The notes beneath the pieces were generated by a model. That model saw only the letters and a program-made list of their open reading frames with translations. It did no database searches and was not told the DNA's origin. A stretch of DNA of 64,000 bases from Dryocola sp051297175 (GTDB lineage: Bacteria; Pseudomonadota; Gammaproteobacteria; Enterobacterales; Enterobacteriaceae): contig NZ_JBINNY010000001.1 in NCBI RefSeq assembly GCF_051297175.1, forward strand, positions 3,596,001 through 3,660,000, in the 5' to 3' direction. The position numbers and the translations under genes are program-made. Positions 25,882 through 34,467 of the stretch are shown in pieces (position 1 is the stretch's first letter; each line of letters begins with the position of its first letter).

Positions 25882-27612
25882 TTAGATTTCCAGATTGAGG
25901 CTGAAACCTGCCGTGGCACCCGAAGTGTGGAAGCCTGCTGGCTTATAGAGAGGGAGTCCGGCATAGAGGTCGTAGCTCAATCGGCTCCATAGCGCTCCGC
26001 GCACGCCAACCGCGCTGCCCGCCAGCTGTTTGCCAACCAGGGATTTAGTACCCGGGCCGTCTACCCTGCCGTAATCGGCAGCGAGGTAAAGCTCATGGCC
26101 ACGCGCGAATACGTTCCAGGCAATTTCGTTACGCCAGATCAGGCCTTTCTCGCCGGACAGCACCTGTTCGCCGTCAAAGCCGCGCACGGTGTAACGTCCT
26201 GCAATCGCCATGCGCTCCTGGGGGGTCAGCGCGTTCGGGCTCCACTGTCCGCGAAGGCTGGTGTTAATTCGCAAGGGTTGCTCACCCAGGGTAAAGGGCT
26301 GGTTGAAGCCCAGGTCACCGAGCAACATTCCCGTACGCGCGCTCCCTTCATGACGCGCTTCTTCCGGGGCAGGCAGGGCGTTGAACGCACCCGTTCCGCG
26401 CCGCCAGTTGATATTTGCGTCAAGTGTTGCGGTCCCAAGATAGCTGCGCTGGTTAAGCCCCAGCTCCCAACCGGCGGTGCGGCGCTTCTGCTGGTCGATA
26501 TTAATGTCGTTTACGGCGTTGGTTGAATGCTTGCGGTAGCCGCGCAGGTTCAACGTTGTTTTGTGCGACCGATCGCGGTACAGCAGCCGGGACACCGTCA
26601 GCTGAACGTTGTCACTTTTACCGCTGTAGCGCAGCACTTCGTTAGCGTTGGGGATGTTCTGATGGTAGGTATAGTCATTGTAATTGGCTGCAATACCCCA
26701 ATAACCCACCGGGAAAAAGTAGTTCAGCGTGTGCGAGCGGTTGCCGAACGGCCCATGCTGGAGCACGTCCTTACCGACGTTGGCATAAAAGAGGTCGTTC
26801 TGCGCAAAGGGCGCATCGAGAGCCAGCGTCGCGGAGCCGAGATAGCGCCCGGTACTTTTAGAGCCGCTGTCGTCCAGCCCCAGGCTGAGCCGCACCGGGC
26901 GGGATTCCTGCCAGCTAACCAGCAGGTCGCTGGTGGCATCATGCCTGCCGGGGACAATTTTGATGTCAGCTGTAGCGTTGGGCACCCGCCGGAAATTCTC
27001 CAGCCCCTGTTCGACGTCGCGTAAATTCAAAATATCGCCCGACGAGTCGGGAATGGCGTTCCAGAGCCGTCCGCGCCACGAAACGGATTCCTCAAAGCGA
27101 ACGTCGCCGACGCGTCCAGGCTGCAGGGTCAGCGTCAGGACGCCCTTTGTCAGATCCTGCTCCTGTGCCATGACGCGGGTGGTGACGTAGCCTTTCGCCA
27201 GGATGGCGTTTTGCACCTTATTGATGGCGAGGACAATGCCCTGCCCGCCCAGACAGCGCCCTATCGCGTCATCGGCTGCGCCGAGCGCCCACTGAAAGCG
27301 CTCGCCGGACTCGCCGATAAGGGCAAGCCGGTTAATGGTAAAACACGGGCTTTCGTGGGCCGGATAATCAGGAAGCACAGCGTCGGAACGGGTAAGACGC
27401 GCGTCCGTTTGCGGCGCATTTTGCTTTTGCAGCGCGCGCTCGCGCTCCTGTTGGCGCAGCTGTTCCCTGGCATCGAGCGTTGCCGCCCCTTGCTCGAGAA
27501 TGTCGTTCTGGCTGGCAGCAAATACCGGGAAAGATAGGGATAATAGCGTTCCTGCGATAACGGGAACCAGGTTTTTTGGCTGATGCCAAAATGGTATAGA
27601 AGTCCTTTTCAT
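25882..27612 (-). CDS. cdiB: CdiB, two-partner secretion outer-membrane transporter
   Basis: A TpsB/Omp85-type protein of about 576 residues. It has a signal peptide (IAGTLLSLSFPVFA), a DILEQGAATLDAREQLRQQERERAL linker, POTRA domains (CFTINRLALIG; ILAKGYVTTRV) and a 16-strand barrel. The barrel has the family motif VRGFDGEQVLSGEKGLIWRNE near residue 470. It exports CdiA through the outer membrane. ATG 27612 has a GGA six bases upstream. The in-frame ATG at 27627 lacks a ribosome site. It lies 66 bases before cdiA in the E. coli-type order cdiB-cdiA-cdiI. Confidence 0.94.
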   Translation of the reverse strand: MKRTSIPFWHQPKNLVPVIAGTLLSLSFPVFAASQNDILEQGAATLDAREQLRQQERERALQKQNAPQTDARLTRSDAVLPDYPAHESPCFTINRLALIGESGERFQWALGAADDAIGRCLGGQGIVLAINKVQNAILAKGYVTTRVMAQEQDLTKGVLTLTLQPGRVGDVRFEESVSWRGRLWNAIPDSSGDILNLRDVEQGLENFRRVPNATADIKIVPGRHDATSDLLVSWQESRPVRLSLGLDDSGSKSTGRYLGSATLALDAPFAQNDLFYANVGKDVLQHGPFGNRSHTLNYFFPVGYWGIAANYNDYTYHQNIPNANEVLRYSGKSDNVQLTVSRLLYRDRSHKTTLNLRGYRKHSTNAVNDINIDQQKRRTAGWELGLNQRSYLGTATLDANINWRRGTGAFNALPAPEEARHEGSARTGMLLGDLGFNQPFTLGEQPLRINTSLRGQWSPNALTPQERMAIAGRYTVRGFDGEQVLSGEKGLIWRNEIAWNVFARGHELYLAADYGRVDGPGTKSLVGKQLAGSAVGVRGALWSRLSYDLYAGLPLYKPAGFHTSGATAGFSLNLEI

Positions 27613-27627
27613 GAAAATCCGTTTCAT

Positions 27628-28277
27628 AAAATGTAAATATGTGTAACCAGACGTTAATTATTCACTCGGCGGTTTATAAAGCAAGAGAATTTTGCGGGGA
27701 GCGAAGAATAGGAAACAAACTGAAGTATGAATTATCAAATTTAATACTATTAAGGCGTTCTTTTCGGGATTACGACACGCTACATTCAATAAAATAATTG
27801 AACGCATGAATAAATGAAAGGCCTCTAATAATTTAAATAAATATGTCGCCACTTAATAACATACCTTACCTGCTCATTTGGATTAAACACGACATTCTGT
27901 TAGCCCTCTTTTACCTTCATTTATATTTTGGGAATTATCACGGCATTATATGCATAAGCTCTCTTTTAAAATTCGGCGGGGGAATCAATTGCACCAGCGC
28001 ATTGTAAAAATAAAGCCAACGTAAGAAAAACACAACTCAAATACAGAAAAACTCGATTATTATTACCCTGAGACATTCTAACCAGAAAAAATTGAAACTT
28101 TGAACTAACCTCATTGAACAGTCCATTTTTAATCATTGCATTACCCCAACCATTGTTGACTCTGATCAACTAAAAGAAAAGTATTATATTCATATAATTG
28201 ATTTTTTGGTAATTGAGATAAAAATAATATAGCATCTGACCACAATTAATTCTCTGTATGACCGTTCAGGATGAACG
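27628..28277. other. AT-rich divergent intergenic region
   Basis: About 650 bases between cdiB and the desaturase gene. It is clearly richer in A and T than its neighbours and holds only short unsupported frames. It must contain the promoters of cdiBA leftward and of the desaturase operon rightward. Its composition is typical of H-NS-silenced foreign DNA. I see no tRNA, integrase or repeat here. Confidence 0.5.
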
Positions 28278-29219
28278 ATGATGAAATCCTTAATTAATAC
28301 CGGTTTACTAGTTTTGTCTCTCACATTATCAGGGAGTTGTCTGTGGGTGGTAAGCCATGCTCCATGGTATTGGGCAATCACTGGTATTTGGTTTTTCGCA
28401 CTTATTAATAATATGCCCTTTGCCATCATGCATGAGGCGGTACATGGTGTAGCTGCCGAAAGCCGTTGGGCAAACCGGCTGATAGGTGTAATCGCTGGCT
28501 GGGCATTCCCAATGTCGTTTCTGTTGCAACGCAAAGCGCATCTCGATCATCATAACCACAATCGCACTGACAGAGAGCTGTATGATTACTTTCTGCCGAA
28601 CCAACTCCGCTGGCTACGTAATAGCTGGCTCTATCTGGGGAATTTATTTGGGTTCTACTATTTTTGCGTCGTTCTTGGGAATGCTATTTGGTTGGTGGCG
28701 TGGTGGTTTTATCGTTCCACTTTCTTCGTAAAAAGAGTGGCTCCCGTGCTTGGGTTTGGCTCGCAGGTCGCAGAATTAGCCGCTTTACCTGTGTTTGCTG
28801 TTTGGTGTGAATTAGCGCTGGCATTTACCTGGCAGGCGATACTTTTCTGGTTACTTGACCTCAATATTCTGGCGTATACAGCCTGTCTATGGGGGTTTGC
28901 ACTGCACTGGTCGGCACTGCAATATGTCAATCACGCCTGGAGCCGCCGTGATGTAAAAAACGGTGCCTGGAATTTAAAAGTGCTGCCGCTATCTCGCTGG
29001 CTGGCGTTGAACTATCACTTCCATCTAGCACATCATCAACACCCTGCCGCCCCCTGGTATGAGCTGCCTTCTCTAGTGGACGATCAGCCGCGTCCGACAT
29101 TCTGGCGTATCTGGTTTAGTCTCTGGCGCAATGGTGTGCGCCCGGCACCGCCTATGGGCGCCCCCGCTAACTTCGATTTACTCAATTCTTGTGAGCTTCA
29201 CGCTAGGAAAGTACTATGA
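28278..29219 (+). CDS. Membrane fatty-acid desaturase-like di-iron enzyme
   Basis: A 313-residue integral membrane protein with the three histidine boxes of the FA_desaturase superfamily: HEAVH at residues 52-56, HLDHH at 88-92 and HFHLAHHQHP near 250. These bind two irons for O2-dependent desaturation or hydroxylation of acyl chains. At least four hydrophobic segments surround them. AGGA lies seven bases before ATG 28278. The stop overlaps the ATG of the next radical SAM gene (ATGA). It could act on a lipid or acyl-amide made by the neighbouring cluster. Hydroxylase activity (carotenoid or sphingolipid type) cannot be excluded. Confidence 0.85.
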   Translation: MMKSLINTGLLVLSLTLSGSCLWVVSHAPWYWAITGIWFFALINNMPFAIMHEAVHGVAAESRWANRLIGVIAGWAFPMSFLLQRKAHLDHHNHNRTDRELYDYFLPNQLRWLRNSWLYLGNLFGFYYFCVVLGNAIWLVAWWFYRSTFFVKRVAPVLGFGSQVAELAALPVFAVWCELALAFTWQAILFWLLDLNILAYTACLWGFALHWSALQYVNHAWSRRDVKNGAWNLKVLPLSRWLALNYHFHLAHHQHPAAPWYELPSLVDDQPRPTFWRIWFSLWRNGVRPAPPMGAPANFDLLNSCELHARKVL

Positions 29220-30532
29220 AAATCCTACTGATTTTACCTTTCGATCGAACCTATCGCCGACAAGGTTATTTTTCCACGTCTATAAGCTATGCCCCGTTGA
29301 CGCTTACAACGCTCGCGGCATTGATTCCAGAAGAGCTAAATGCCCATGTCGACATTGTGGACGAAGGTGTTAGCCGTCCGCAAAGAGATGGTGATTACGA
29401 TATTGTCGCTATTACGGCGACGGCATCCTCTTCGTCCCGCGCCTACTATCTATGTTCTTACTGGCGCGCGCGCGGTGCACATGTGGTCATAGGAGGGGCG
29501 CACGCAACGTTGCAACCGGATGAAGCCGCGCTCCACGCAAACACCGTGGTTGTAGGTCTAGCAGAACAGACATGGCCGCAATTTCTTTATGATTTCGCCG
29601 CAGGGCAGCCGCAGCACATCTATTACCACCAGCCTTCTCGAGCATGTTTATCCATGCCTATTCCCCGCCGCGAATTACAGGCGCCAAAAGGCTATATGGG
29701 GATCCCTACAATTGTCGCTAATCGCGGCTGTCGTTTGGGGTGCGAATTTTGTTCTATCCAGCAGCAATGGGGAAAAAAGGGTACAGCACGTCCGATTGAT
29801 GAAGTCATCAATGAAATCCGCACCCATGGTGCAAAGCGCTGGATATTTCTCGATCCGAATCTCTATTCCGACCGCAACTATGCTCTTGAGCTCTTCAACG
29901 CACTGATGCCATTAAAGATCCGTTGGTCTGGTTTATCTACGCTGAATATTGTTGACGACGGTGAGGTCTTCGCCGCCCTGCACCGTAGCGGCTGCGAGGG
30001 GCTATTGTTGGGATTGGAAAACCTCAGCCAACTGACCATGCGTGAAATAGGTAAACCCTGCAATAAAGTCAGTGAATACAGACGTCAAATCGAAGCTCTG
30101 CGTAAAAATAACATCGCGAGCTTGGGTTGTTTCGTACTAGGTTTTGATGATGATACTGAAGAAAGTATCCGCCAGACGGTAGCAGAAATCCCTTCACTGG
30201 GTCTGGATTTAGTCCGTTTTTCCGTACTCACCCCTCTGCCGGGCACACAACTGCATCAAAATATGCTCAATGAAGATCGAATTATTAGCCACGACCTCAG
30301 TCTTTATGACAACGAACATGTGGTTTTCCGTCCTAAAAATCTTCAACCTGAATGCCTGCAAGCCTTATTACATGAAGCCTGGCGTGAAACCTACCGCACT
30401 AGCGCTATTTTAAAGCGTGCATTTATTCGCCCTGGTTCTCGATGGGTGCGCCTTGCGGCAAATATTGGTTTTCGGATATATGCCAGGAAACTCCGCCGCG
30501 AGCAGCCTGAAGAATTTAATCCCAATAGCTAA
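29216..30532 (+). CDS. Cobalamin-binding radical SAM enzyme (subfamily B, copy 1)
   Basis: A 438-residue protein with an N-terminal B12-binding Rossmann-like domain (about 1-130; VVIGGAHATLQPDEAALHA) and a radical SAM core. The [4Fe-4S] cysteines are C172, C176 and C179 in GCRLGCEFCS. The C-terminal region has LPGTQLH, LYDNEHVVFRPKNL and AANIGFRIYARKLR, shared with the copy at 36838-38226. The DxHxxG cobalamin-ligand motif is not seen, so the cofactor may bind base-off without a histidine ligand. Such enzymes methylate, cyclise or couple unactivated carbons. It is translationally coupled to the desaturase gene. Confidence 0.88.
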   Translation: MKILLILPFDRTYRRQGYFSTSISYAPLTLTTLAALIPEELNAHVDIVDEGVSRPQRDGDYDIVAITATASSSSRAYYLCSYWRARGAHVVIGGAHATLQPDEAALHANTVVVGLAEQTWPQFLYDFAAGQPQHIYYHQPSRACLSMPIPRRELQAPKGYMGIPTIVANRGCRLGCEFCSIQQQWGKKGTARPIDEVINEIRTHGAKRWIFLDPNLYSDRNYALELFNALMPLKIRWSGLSTLNIVDDGEVFAALHRSGCEGLLLGLENLSQLTMREIGKPCNKVSEYRRQIEALRKNNIASLGCFVLGFDDDTEESIRQTVAEIPSLGLDLVRFSVLTPLPGTQLHQNMLNEDRIISHDLSLYDNEHVVFRPKNLQPECLQALLHEAWRETYRTSAILKRAFIRPGSRWVRLAANIGFRIYARKLRREQPEEFNPNS

Positions 30533-30612
30533 GTCGGCCTGATTTTCTAAAACACATGGATGAGAAAAAGACGATAAATGGATAACATGCTAAAGAATTT
30601 AATATGCTGTAG

Positions 30613-31096
30613 ATGTATCGTACAGTCAGAACTATGCGTGCATTGTTGTGCTCTGTTATATTGGCTGCGGGTGCCAACGTGGCTACTTCTATTCCAAAGA
30701 GCAACTTAGATTTTTTTGCAATAAGCGTTTTTTCTCACTTCAGAGGAAAATGCCGCAGTGCTGAAAAATCTGGCAAAGAAAGGCTATTTCTTCATCATCT
30801 ACAAACATTCAAACCGCATATTTAAATGGACAAGCAATTTCTCTGGCGTAACTGGTCTTATTAGTCCTGGTTATGTAGATACTTCGACTGATCAAACATT
30901 AAAAACTCTTTTAAAACCGAGCCAGATAAGAGGAGAGTGTCGGGAGGTGAGTTATCGCAGCCACTTGAAGGTGGTTTTATACTGGAAACAATATATGCAT
31001 CCCTTTCCTCAGATGTACTCTTCAGACAGTAAGGTTACCGAACACTTATCGAGGAGGAGTCGAAAAAGCGATGCTTCAATCCCCCTTCCTCCATGA
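30613..31096 (+). pseudogene. Decayed exported-protein gene, possibly histidine-phosphatase-like
   Basis: ATG 30613 opens a frame with a signal-peptide-like start (TMRALLCSVILAAGANVATS) that ends at 30825. From about 30750 a second frame continues with LKNLAKKGYFFIIYKHSNR and later QMYSSDSKV before TGA at 31094. GGYFxxxxRH and VYSSxxxRxxET are patterns of the histidine phosphatase (PhoE/Ais-like) superfamily, but the catalytic RH reads KH and other key residues are missing. A frameshift between the two parts would explain this. The identity is weak. Its end overlaps the opposite-strand small frame at 31009-31185. Confidence 0.3.
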
Positions 31097-31185
31097 CGTA
31101 ATTCTTGATGAATCGCTTCCTCTGAGCTATCAGCAATAGCGTTGAGACTAACCAGCGCCAAGAGTACGGCCCATATTCTTTTCAT
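31009..31185 (-). CDS. Small exported peptide candidate overlapping the PAP2 gene end
   Basis: ATG 31185 lies inside the last codons of the PAP2 gene in another frame. The 58-codon frame starts with a convincing signal peptide (MKRIWAVLLALVSLNAIA) followed by DSSEEAIHQELRHGG and ends SEEYI. The mature part would be about 40 residues with one cysteine. It may be the 5' remnant of a longer periplasmic protein gene that decayed, or a true small product of the operon. No family is recognised. Confidence 0.35.
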   Translation of the reverse strand: MKRIWAVLLALVSLNAIADSSEEAIHQELRHGGRGIEASLFRLLLDKCSVTLLSEEYI

Positions 31186-31807
31186 AAACATTCCCTGTGA
31201 AATAAAAGATAGATAGCGATAATAATCCACCGCTAATCACATCCAGCAAATGATGTTGATGCACAAACAGCGTGGAAAGGACAATCAGAACCAACCAACC
31301 GTATAGCGTCTTCGCAAACCATCCTACAGATTTCCGGGTGACGGCCAGTACAACGGTGCAAGACCAGGCAACATGCAGCGACGGGACCAGATTGTGAGGT
31401 TTATCAAGGGTTAGTAATTTTTCGAATAGCGCGCGATAAAGCGGGTCAGATGGCAGTTGCCGCACGAAGCCAAGCCGTGCTGGAAACAGCAAAAAAATTA
31501 GCGCCGCAATTGTTGTTATGGCCATTAATTCAAGAGCCATTCGCTTCTGCTCACGCTTGTTAAGAAAAAAGACCGGCACCAAAATAATTAAATACATAGA
31601 GAGATAGGCCCAGATAAAAATGGGAAGAAATGGAATAAACAGTTCGGCGGGGATCCAGAGCGCCAGCGTATCCTGCCGGGTGGTGGTAAAGGTATTTATC
31701 GCGGGATAAAGGCCGAAAAAGCACGTTGACACCGGCAGCATCCACAATAAATAACTTTTAAGTCGAGAACGAAGAGTTTCAGTCTCAGTAATCCGAATTA
31801 GCTTCAT
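31148..31807 (-). CDS. PAP2-superfamily membrane phosphatase / phosphotransferase
   Basis: A 219-residue protein with about six membrane helices. PAP2 catalytic elements are KPHNLVPSLHVAWSC (the PSLH histidine) at about residues 135-150 and HQHHLLDVISGGLL near 185-200 with the second histidine and aspartate. The spacing resembles the PAP2_3/Aur1 type that handles lipid phosphates or transfers phospho-head groups. It starts nine bases after the stop of the preceding radical SAM gene and is the last well-supported gene of the leftward operon. It suggests a membrane lipid or isoprenoid-phosphate step. Confidence 0.82.
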   Translation of the reverse strand: MKLIRITETETLRSRLKSYLLWMLPVSTCFFGLYPAINTFTTTRQDTLALWIPAELFIPFLPIFIWAYLSMYLIILVPVFFLNKREQKRMALELMAITTIAALIFLLFPARLGFVRQLPSDPLYRALFEKLLTLDKPHNLVPSLHVAWSCTVVLAVTRKSVGWFAKTLYGWLVLIVLSTLFVHQHHLLDVISGGLLSLSIFYFTGNVYEKNMGRTLGAG

Positions 31808-31816
31808 AAACGCCCT

Positions 31817-33160
31817 CTACTTTAGGCCAAAGCGCATACAATGTTTCTTATGCACTTCTTTGCGAAACAGCAGCGTATAGCGATATAAGGCCGCGATGCG
31901 CGATAAGGACTGGAACGTCATACGTAAATCGGAGAAACGCCTTACTATTGAAGGCAGGCTATTAAACTGGCTACGCGCCTGGTGACATAATTCAGTGAGC
32001 CGATCGGGTGACATACCCTGTGGAATATACGCCGCCTGGTTAAAGCGGTACTCGGGATGCAGCCACCATTTCCCATCAAAAAGCAGCCGGTCTTGCTGTT
32101 GGAGCTGCTGGTAAAGTGGCGTATTAGGGTAAGGCATCAGGATGTTATAGGCTGCAAAAGCAAAACGATTTTTTAGGGCAAACTCAACGGTTTGCTCAAT
32201 AGTTTGTGGTGTATCGCCGTCATATCCGAGGGTGAAAGCGGCCCAGGTTTGCAGGCCGAAGTCACGCAATGCCGCAATCTCGTCACGGTATGTGTTGAAG
32301 CCGTACATGTTAGGTGATTTTTTCGCATCACGTAAATTTTGAGGAGTGATGGATTCGAAGCCCATAACGTTTCCCCAACAGCCGCTTTTTTGCAGCAGAT
32401 TCATCAGCGGGCGGTTTTTCGTCAGGTCCAGGCTTGCTTGGCTTATCCAGTTTATCTTCAAAGGGATTAGTGCATGGCACAGTTCCGCCAGCGCGTGCTG
32501 GTCAGAGGCAATATTGTCGTCGACAAAAAAGACAAACCGGTGCCCCTGGCTTTCTATTTCGCGAACCACATCGTCTATTTTTCGCAGGTAGCTGCGTCGT
32601 CCAAAATATTGGCTAACGGCACAAAAGCTGCAGGCAAAGCGGCAACCGCGAGAGAACTGCAGTAGTGAAATGGGTAAATAACCTTTACCCGCAAAAAGAT
32701 CACGGCGTGGCAATATAGCACGCTGACAGGCGTCGATTTGGGCGATACCCACCGATGCATCATAACGAGCTTTCAGTTTTCCATGACGGACATCTTCTAT
32801 CATCTCTGCCCAGCGGCTTTCGGCGTCGCCGATGAAAATGCTGTCTGCATACAGCGCCGCTTCCTCTGGCAATAGGGAAACATGCATGCCGCCGAGAATC
32901 ACTTTTACACCGCGCTGGCGGTACTGCGCTGCAATCTCATAAGCCCGCCGGGCAGTGAAGGTCTCTACCGTAATGGCAACGAGATCGGTCGCGGCATCGT
33001 AATCGATCGCCTCCATGCGATCGTCATAAAGTGCAACTTCTACATCATCAGCAGTAAGTGACGCAAGAATGCCTAGCATCAGTGGTTCCATACGGCCTTC
33101 ATCCACGTACAGGCTGTGCTCCCTACGTCCAATATTGGGTTTAATAAGCGTCACTTTCAT
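31817..33160 (-). CDS. Cobalamin-binding radical SAM enzyme (subfamily A, copy 1)
   Basis: A 447-residue paralogue. The B12-binding domain covers about residues 1-130 (LIKPNIGRREHSLYVDEGRM; VILGGMHVSLLPEEA). The iron-sulphur cysteines are C173, C177 and C180 in GCRFACSFC. A C-terminal block with PYPNTPLYQQLQQQ, WWLHPEYRFN and LTELCHQARSQF is shared with the copies at 33157 and 35489. Its ATG overlaps the stop of the upstream radical SAM gene (ATGA). Close likeness within the operon shows duplication, so the three copies may act on successive positions of one substrate. The reaction is unknown. Confidence 0.88.
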   Translation of the reverse strand: MKVTLIKPNIGRREHSLYVDEGRMEPLMLGILASLTADDVEVALYDDRMEAIDYDAATDLVAITVETFTARRAYEIAAQYRQRGVKVILGGMHVSLLPEEAALYADSIFIGDAESRWAEMIEDVRHGKLKARYDASVGIAQIDACQRAILPRRDLFAGKGYLPISLLQFSRGCRFACSFCAVSQYFGRRSYLRKIDDVVREIESQGHRFVFFVDDNIASDQHALAELCHALIPLKINWISQASLDLTKNRPLMNLLQKSGCWGNVMGFESITPQNLRDAKKSPNMYGFNTYRDEIAALRDFGLQTWAAFTLGYDGDTPQTIEQTVEFALKNRFAFAAYNILMPYPNTPLYQQLQQQDRLLFDGKWWLHPEYRFNQAAYIPQGMSPDRLTELCHQARSQFNSLPSIVRRFSDLRMTFQSLSRIAALYRYTLLFRKEVHKKHCMRFGLK

Positions 33161-34467
33161 CTTTTCTCTCCCAGATGTTTTCCCTGTTTGCGCACTATTT
33201 CCCTATGCGATACCAAATTAGCCAGCAGCGCGATAAATGCATTTTTCCAGTGTCGCTTTTTATTAAATCGCAATAGTCGCCGGAGCACTGATGGATAGCT
33301 ATAAAAGTGTTTTTTTGCCTGAAAGCAGAGTTCCGTTAGCTGTTGTGCGGTCATCCCTTTGGGCTTAAAGATGGGGTCCCCGTAACAATAATCAGGATCA
33401 ATCCACCACTTCGGGGAAATAAGTCGTTCTTCTTCCTGTAAGCGCTGATATAACGCGGTGCCGGGCGTTGGGATCAGCAGGTTAAAGTTAGCCACTTCGA
33501 TATGGTTTTTCTGTGCAAAGCTTAGGCACTGGAGAATAGTTTCCGGAGTATCATCGTCGTAGCCGAAGATAAAAGTCCCGTAAACACAAATTCCTCGAGC
33601 GTGCAGCGCCTGAATAACCTGGCGGTAATCACCCGCAGCATGATTCCATGACTTTCCCATCTGGCGCAGATTACCTGGACTCATGCTTTCAAAGCCAATC
33701 AGCGCGAACCCGCAACCGGCCTCAGCCAGTTTATCGAGCAGCGTTTCACTGCGAGCAACATCAATGCTTATCTGGCAGCCCCAGCGTCGCCGGAGCGGCG
33801 TAAGTATGGTCAGCAGGGCTTCAAGCTTCTTGCGGTTAACGAAGAGATTATCGTCTATAAAAGCGATGAAGCGTCCGGCAGGCAGGCTCTCAATTTCAGC
33901 AGCCACCTGCTCCACTGGGCGAGTCCGCACTCCGTCTGGATAAAATGCCTGAATAGAGCAAAAGTTGCAGGCAAATCGGCAGCCGCGAGAGTACTGGACC
34001 AGCGCCATCGGAGCATAGCGTTTGCCAGCAAAAATAGAACGATCGAGCGGATAGTCATCCAGCGAGCGTTCCCTGGAGCCTTGGTAGCGCTGCTGCAGCT
34101 GTTGCCTCTCCAGATCGCGCAACAGTTGCTTCCAGACACTTTCGGCATCCCCTATAACAATACTGTCGGCATGTTCTAACGCTTCTTCGGGCATAAACGT
34201 GACGTGAAATCCCCCCATCACCACTTTTTTGCCCTGCTGGCGATAGCGATCCGCCAACTGATAACTACGGCGCGCGGTAAACGTCTCGACGGAAATGGCG
34301 ATCAGATCCGCATCGGGCAAGCTTTGTGGCAATGATTCCAGACGCTCATCGTAAAATGCGACAGTATGATCGGTTGAGAGCGCCGCAAGAATCCCCATCG
34401 ACAGCGGCGTCATGGCATCTTTGGTGCGGTAATCCCCCATATTGGGGTACAGCAGAACAATATTCAC
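33157..34467 (-). CDS. Cobalamin-binding radical SAM enzyme (subfamily A, copy 2)
   Basis: About 436 residues from GTG 34467, which overlaps the stop of the upstream acyltransferase (GTGA) and gives the family N-terminus NIVLLYPNMGDYRTKD. A longer frame to 34635 would run deep into the upstream gene and is rejected. The B12 domain has KVVMGGFHVTFMPEEALEH. The cluster cysteines are C163, C167 and C170 in GCRFACNFC. The tail carries PTPGTALYQRLQEE, WWIDPDYCYG and LTELCFQAKKHFYS. No DxHxxG motif is seen. Confidence 0.88.
   Translation of the reverse strand: MNIVLLYPNMGDYRTKDAMTPLSMGILAALSTDHTVAFYDERLESLPQSLPDADLIAISVETFTARRSYQLADRYRQQGKKVVMGGFHVTFMPEEALEHADSIVIGDAESVWKQLLRDLERQQLQQRYQGSRERSLDDYPLDRSIFAGKRYAPMALVQYSRGCRFACNFCSIQAFYPDGVRTRPVEQVAAEIESLPAGRFIAFIDDNLFVNRKKLEALLTILTPLRRRWGCQISIDVARSETLLDKLAEAGCGFALIGFESMSPGNLRQMGKSWNHAAGDYRQVIQALHARGICVYGTFIFGYDDDTPETILQCLSFAQKNHIEVANFNLLIPTPGTALYQRLQEEERLISPKWWIDPDYCYGDPIFKPKGMTAQQLTELCFQAKKHFYSYPSVLRRLLRFNKKRHWKNAFIALLANLVSHREIVRKQGKHLGEKR

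Noticed and set aside
27658..28534. Small minus-strand frames before the desaturase gene
   Set aside because: They are in AT-rich DNA or antisense to the desaturase, without start signals. The region is better read as a promoter area.
31009..31185. Small signal-peptide ORF as a RiPP precursor for the radical SAM enzymes
   Set aside because: A Sec-type leader is atypical for radical SAM RiPP precursors, and no RiPP recognition element or peptide-specific partner is seen. It is kept only as a low-confidence exported peptide.
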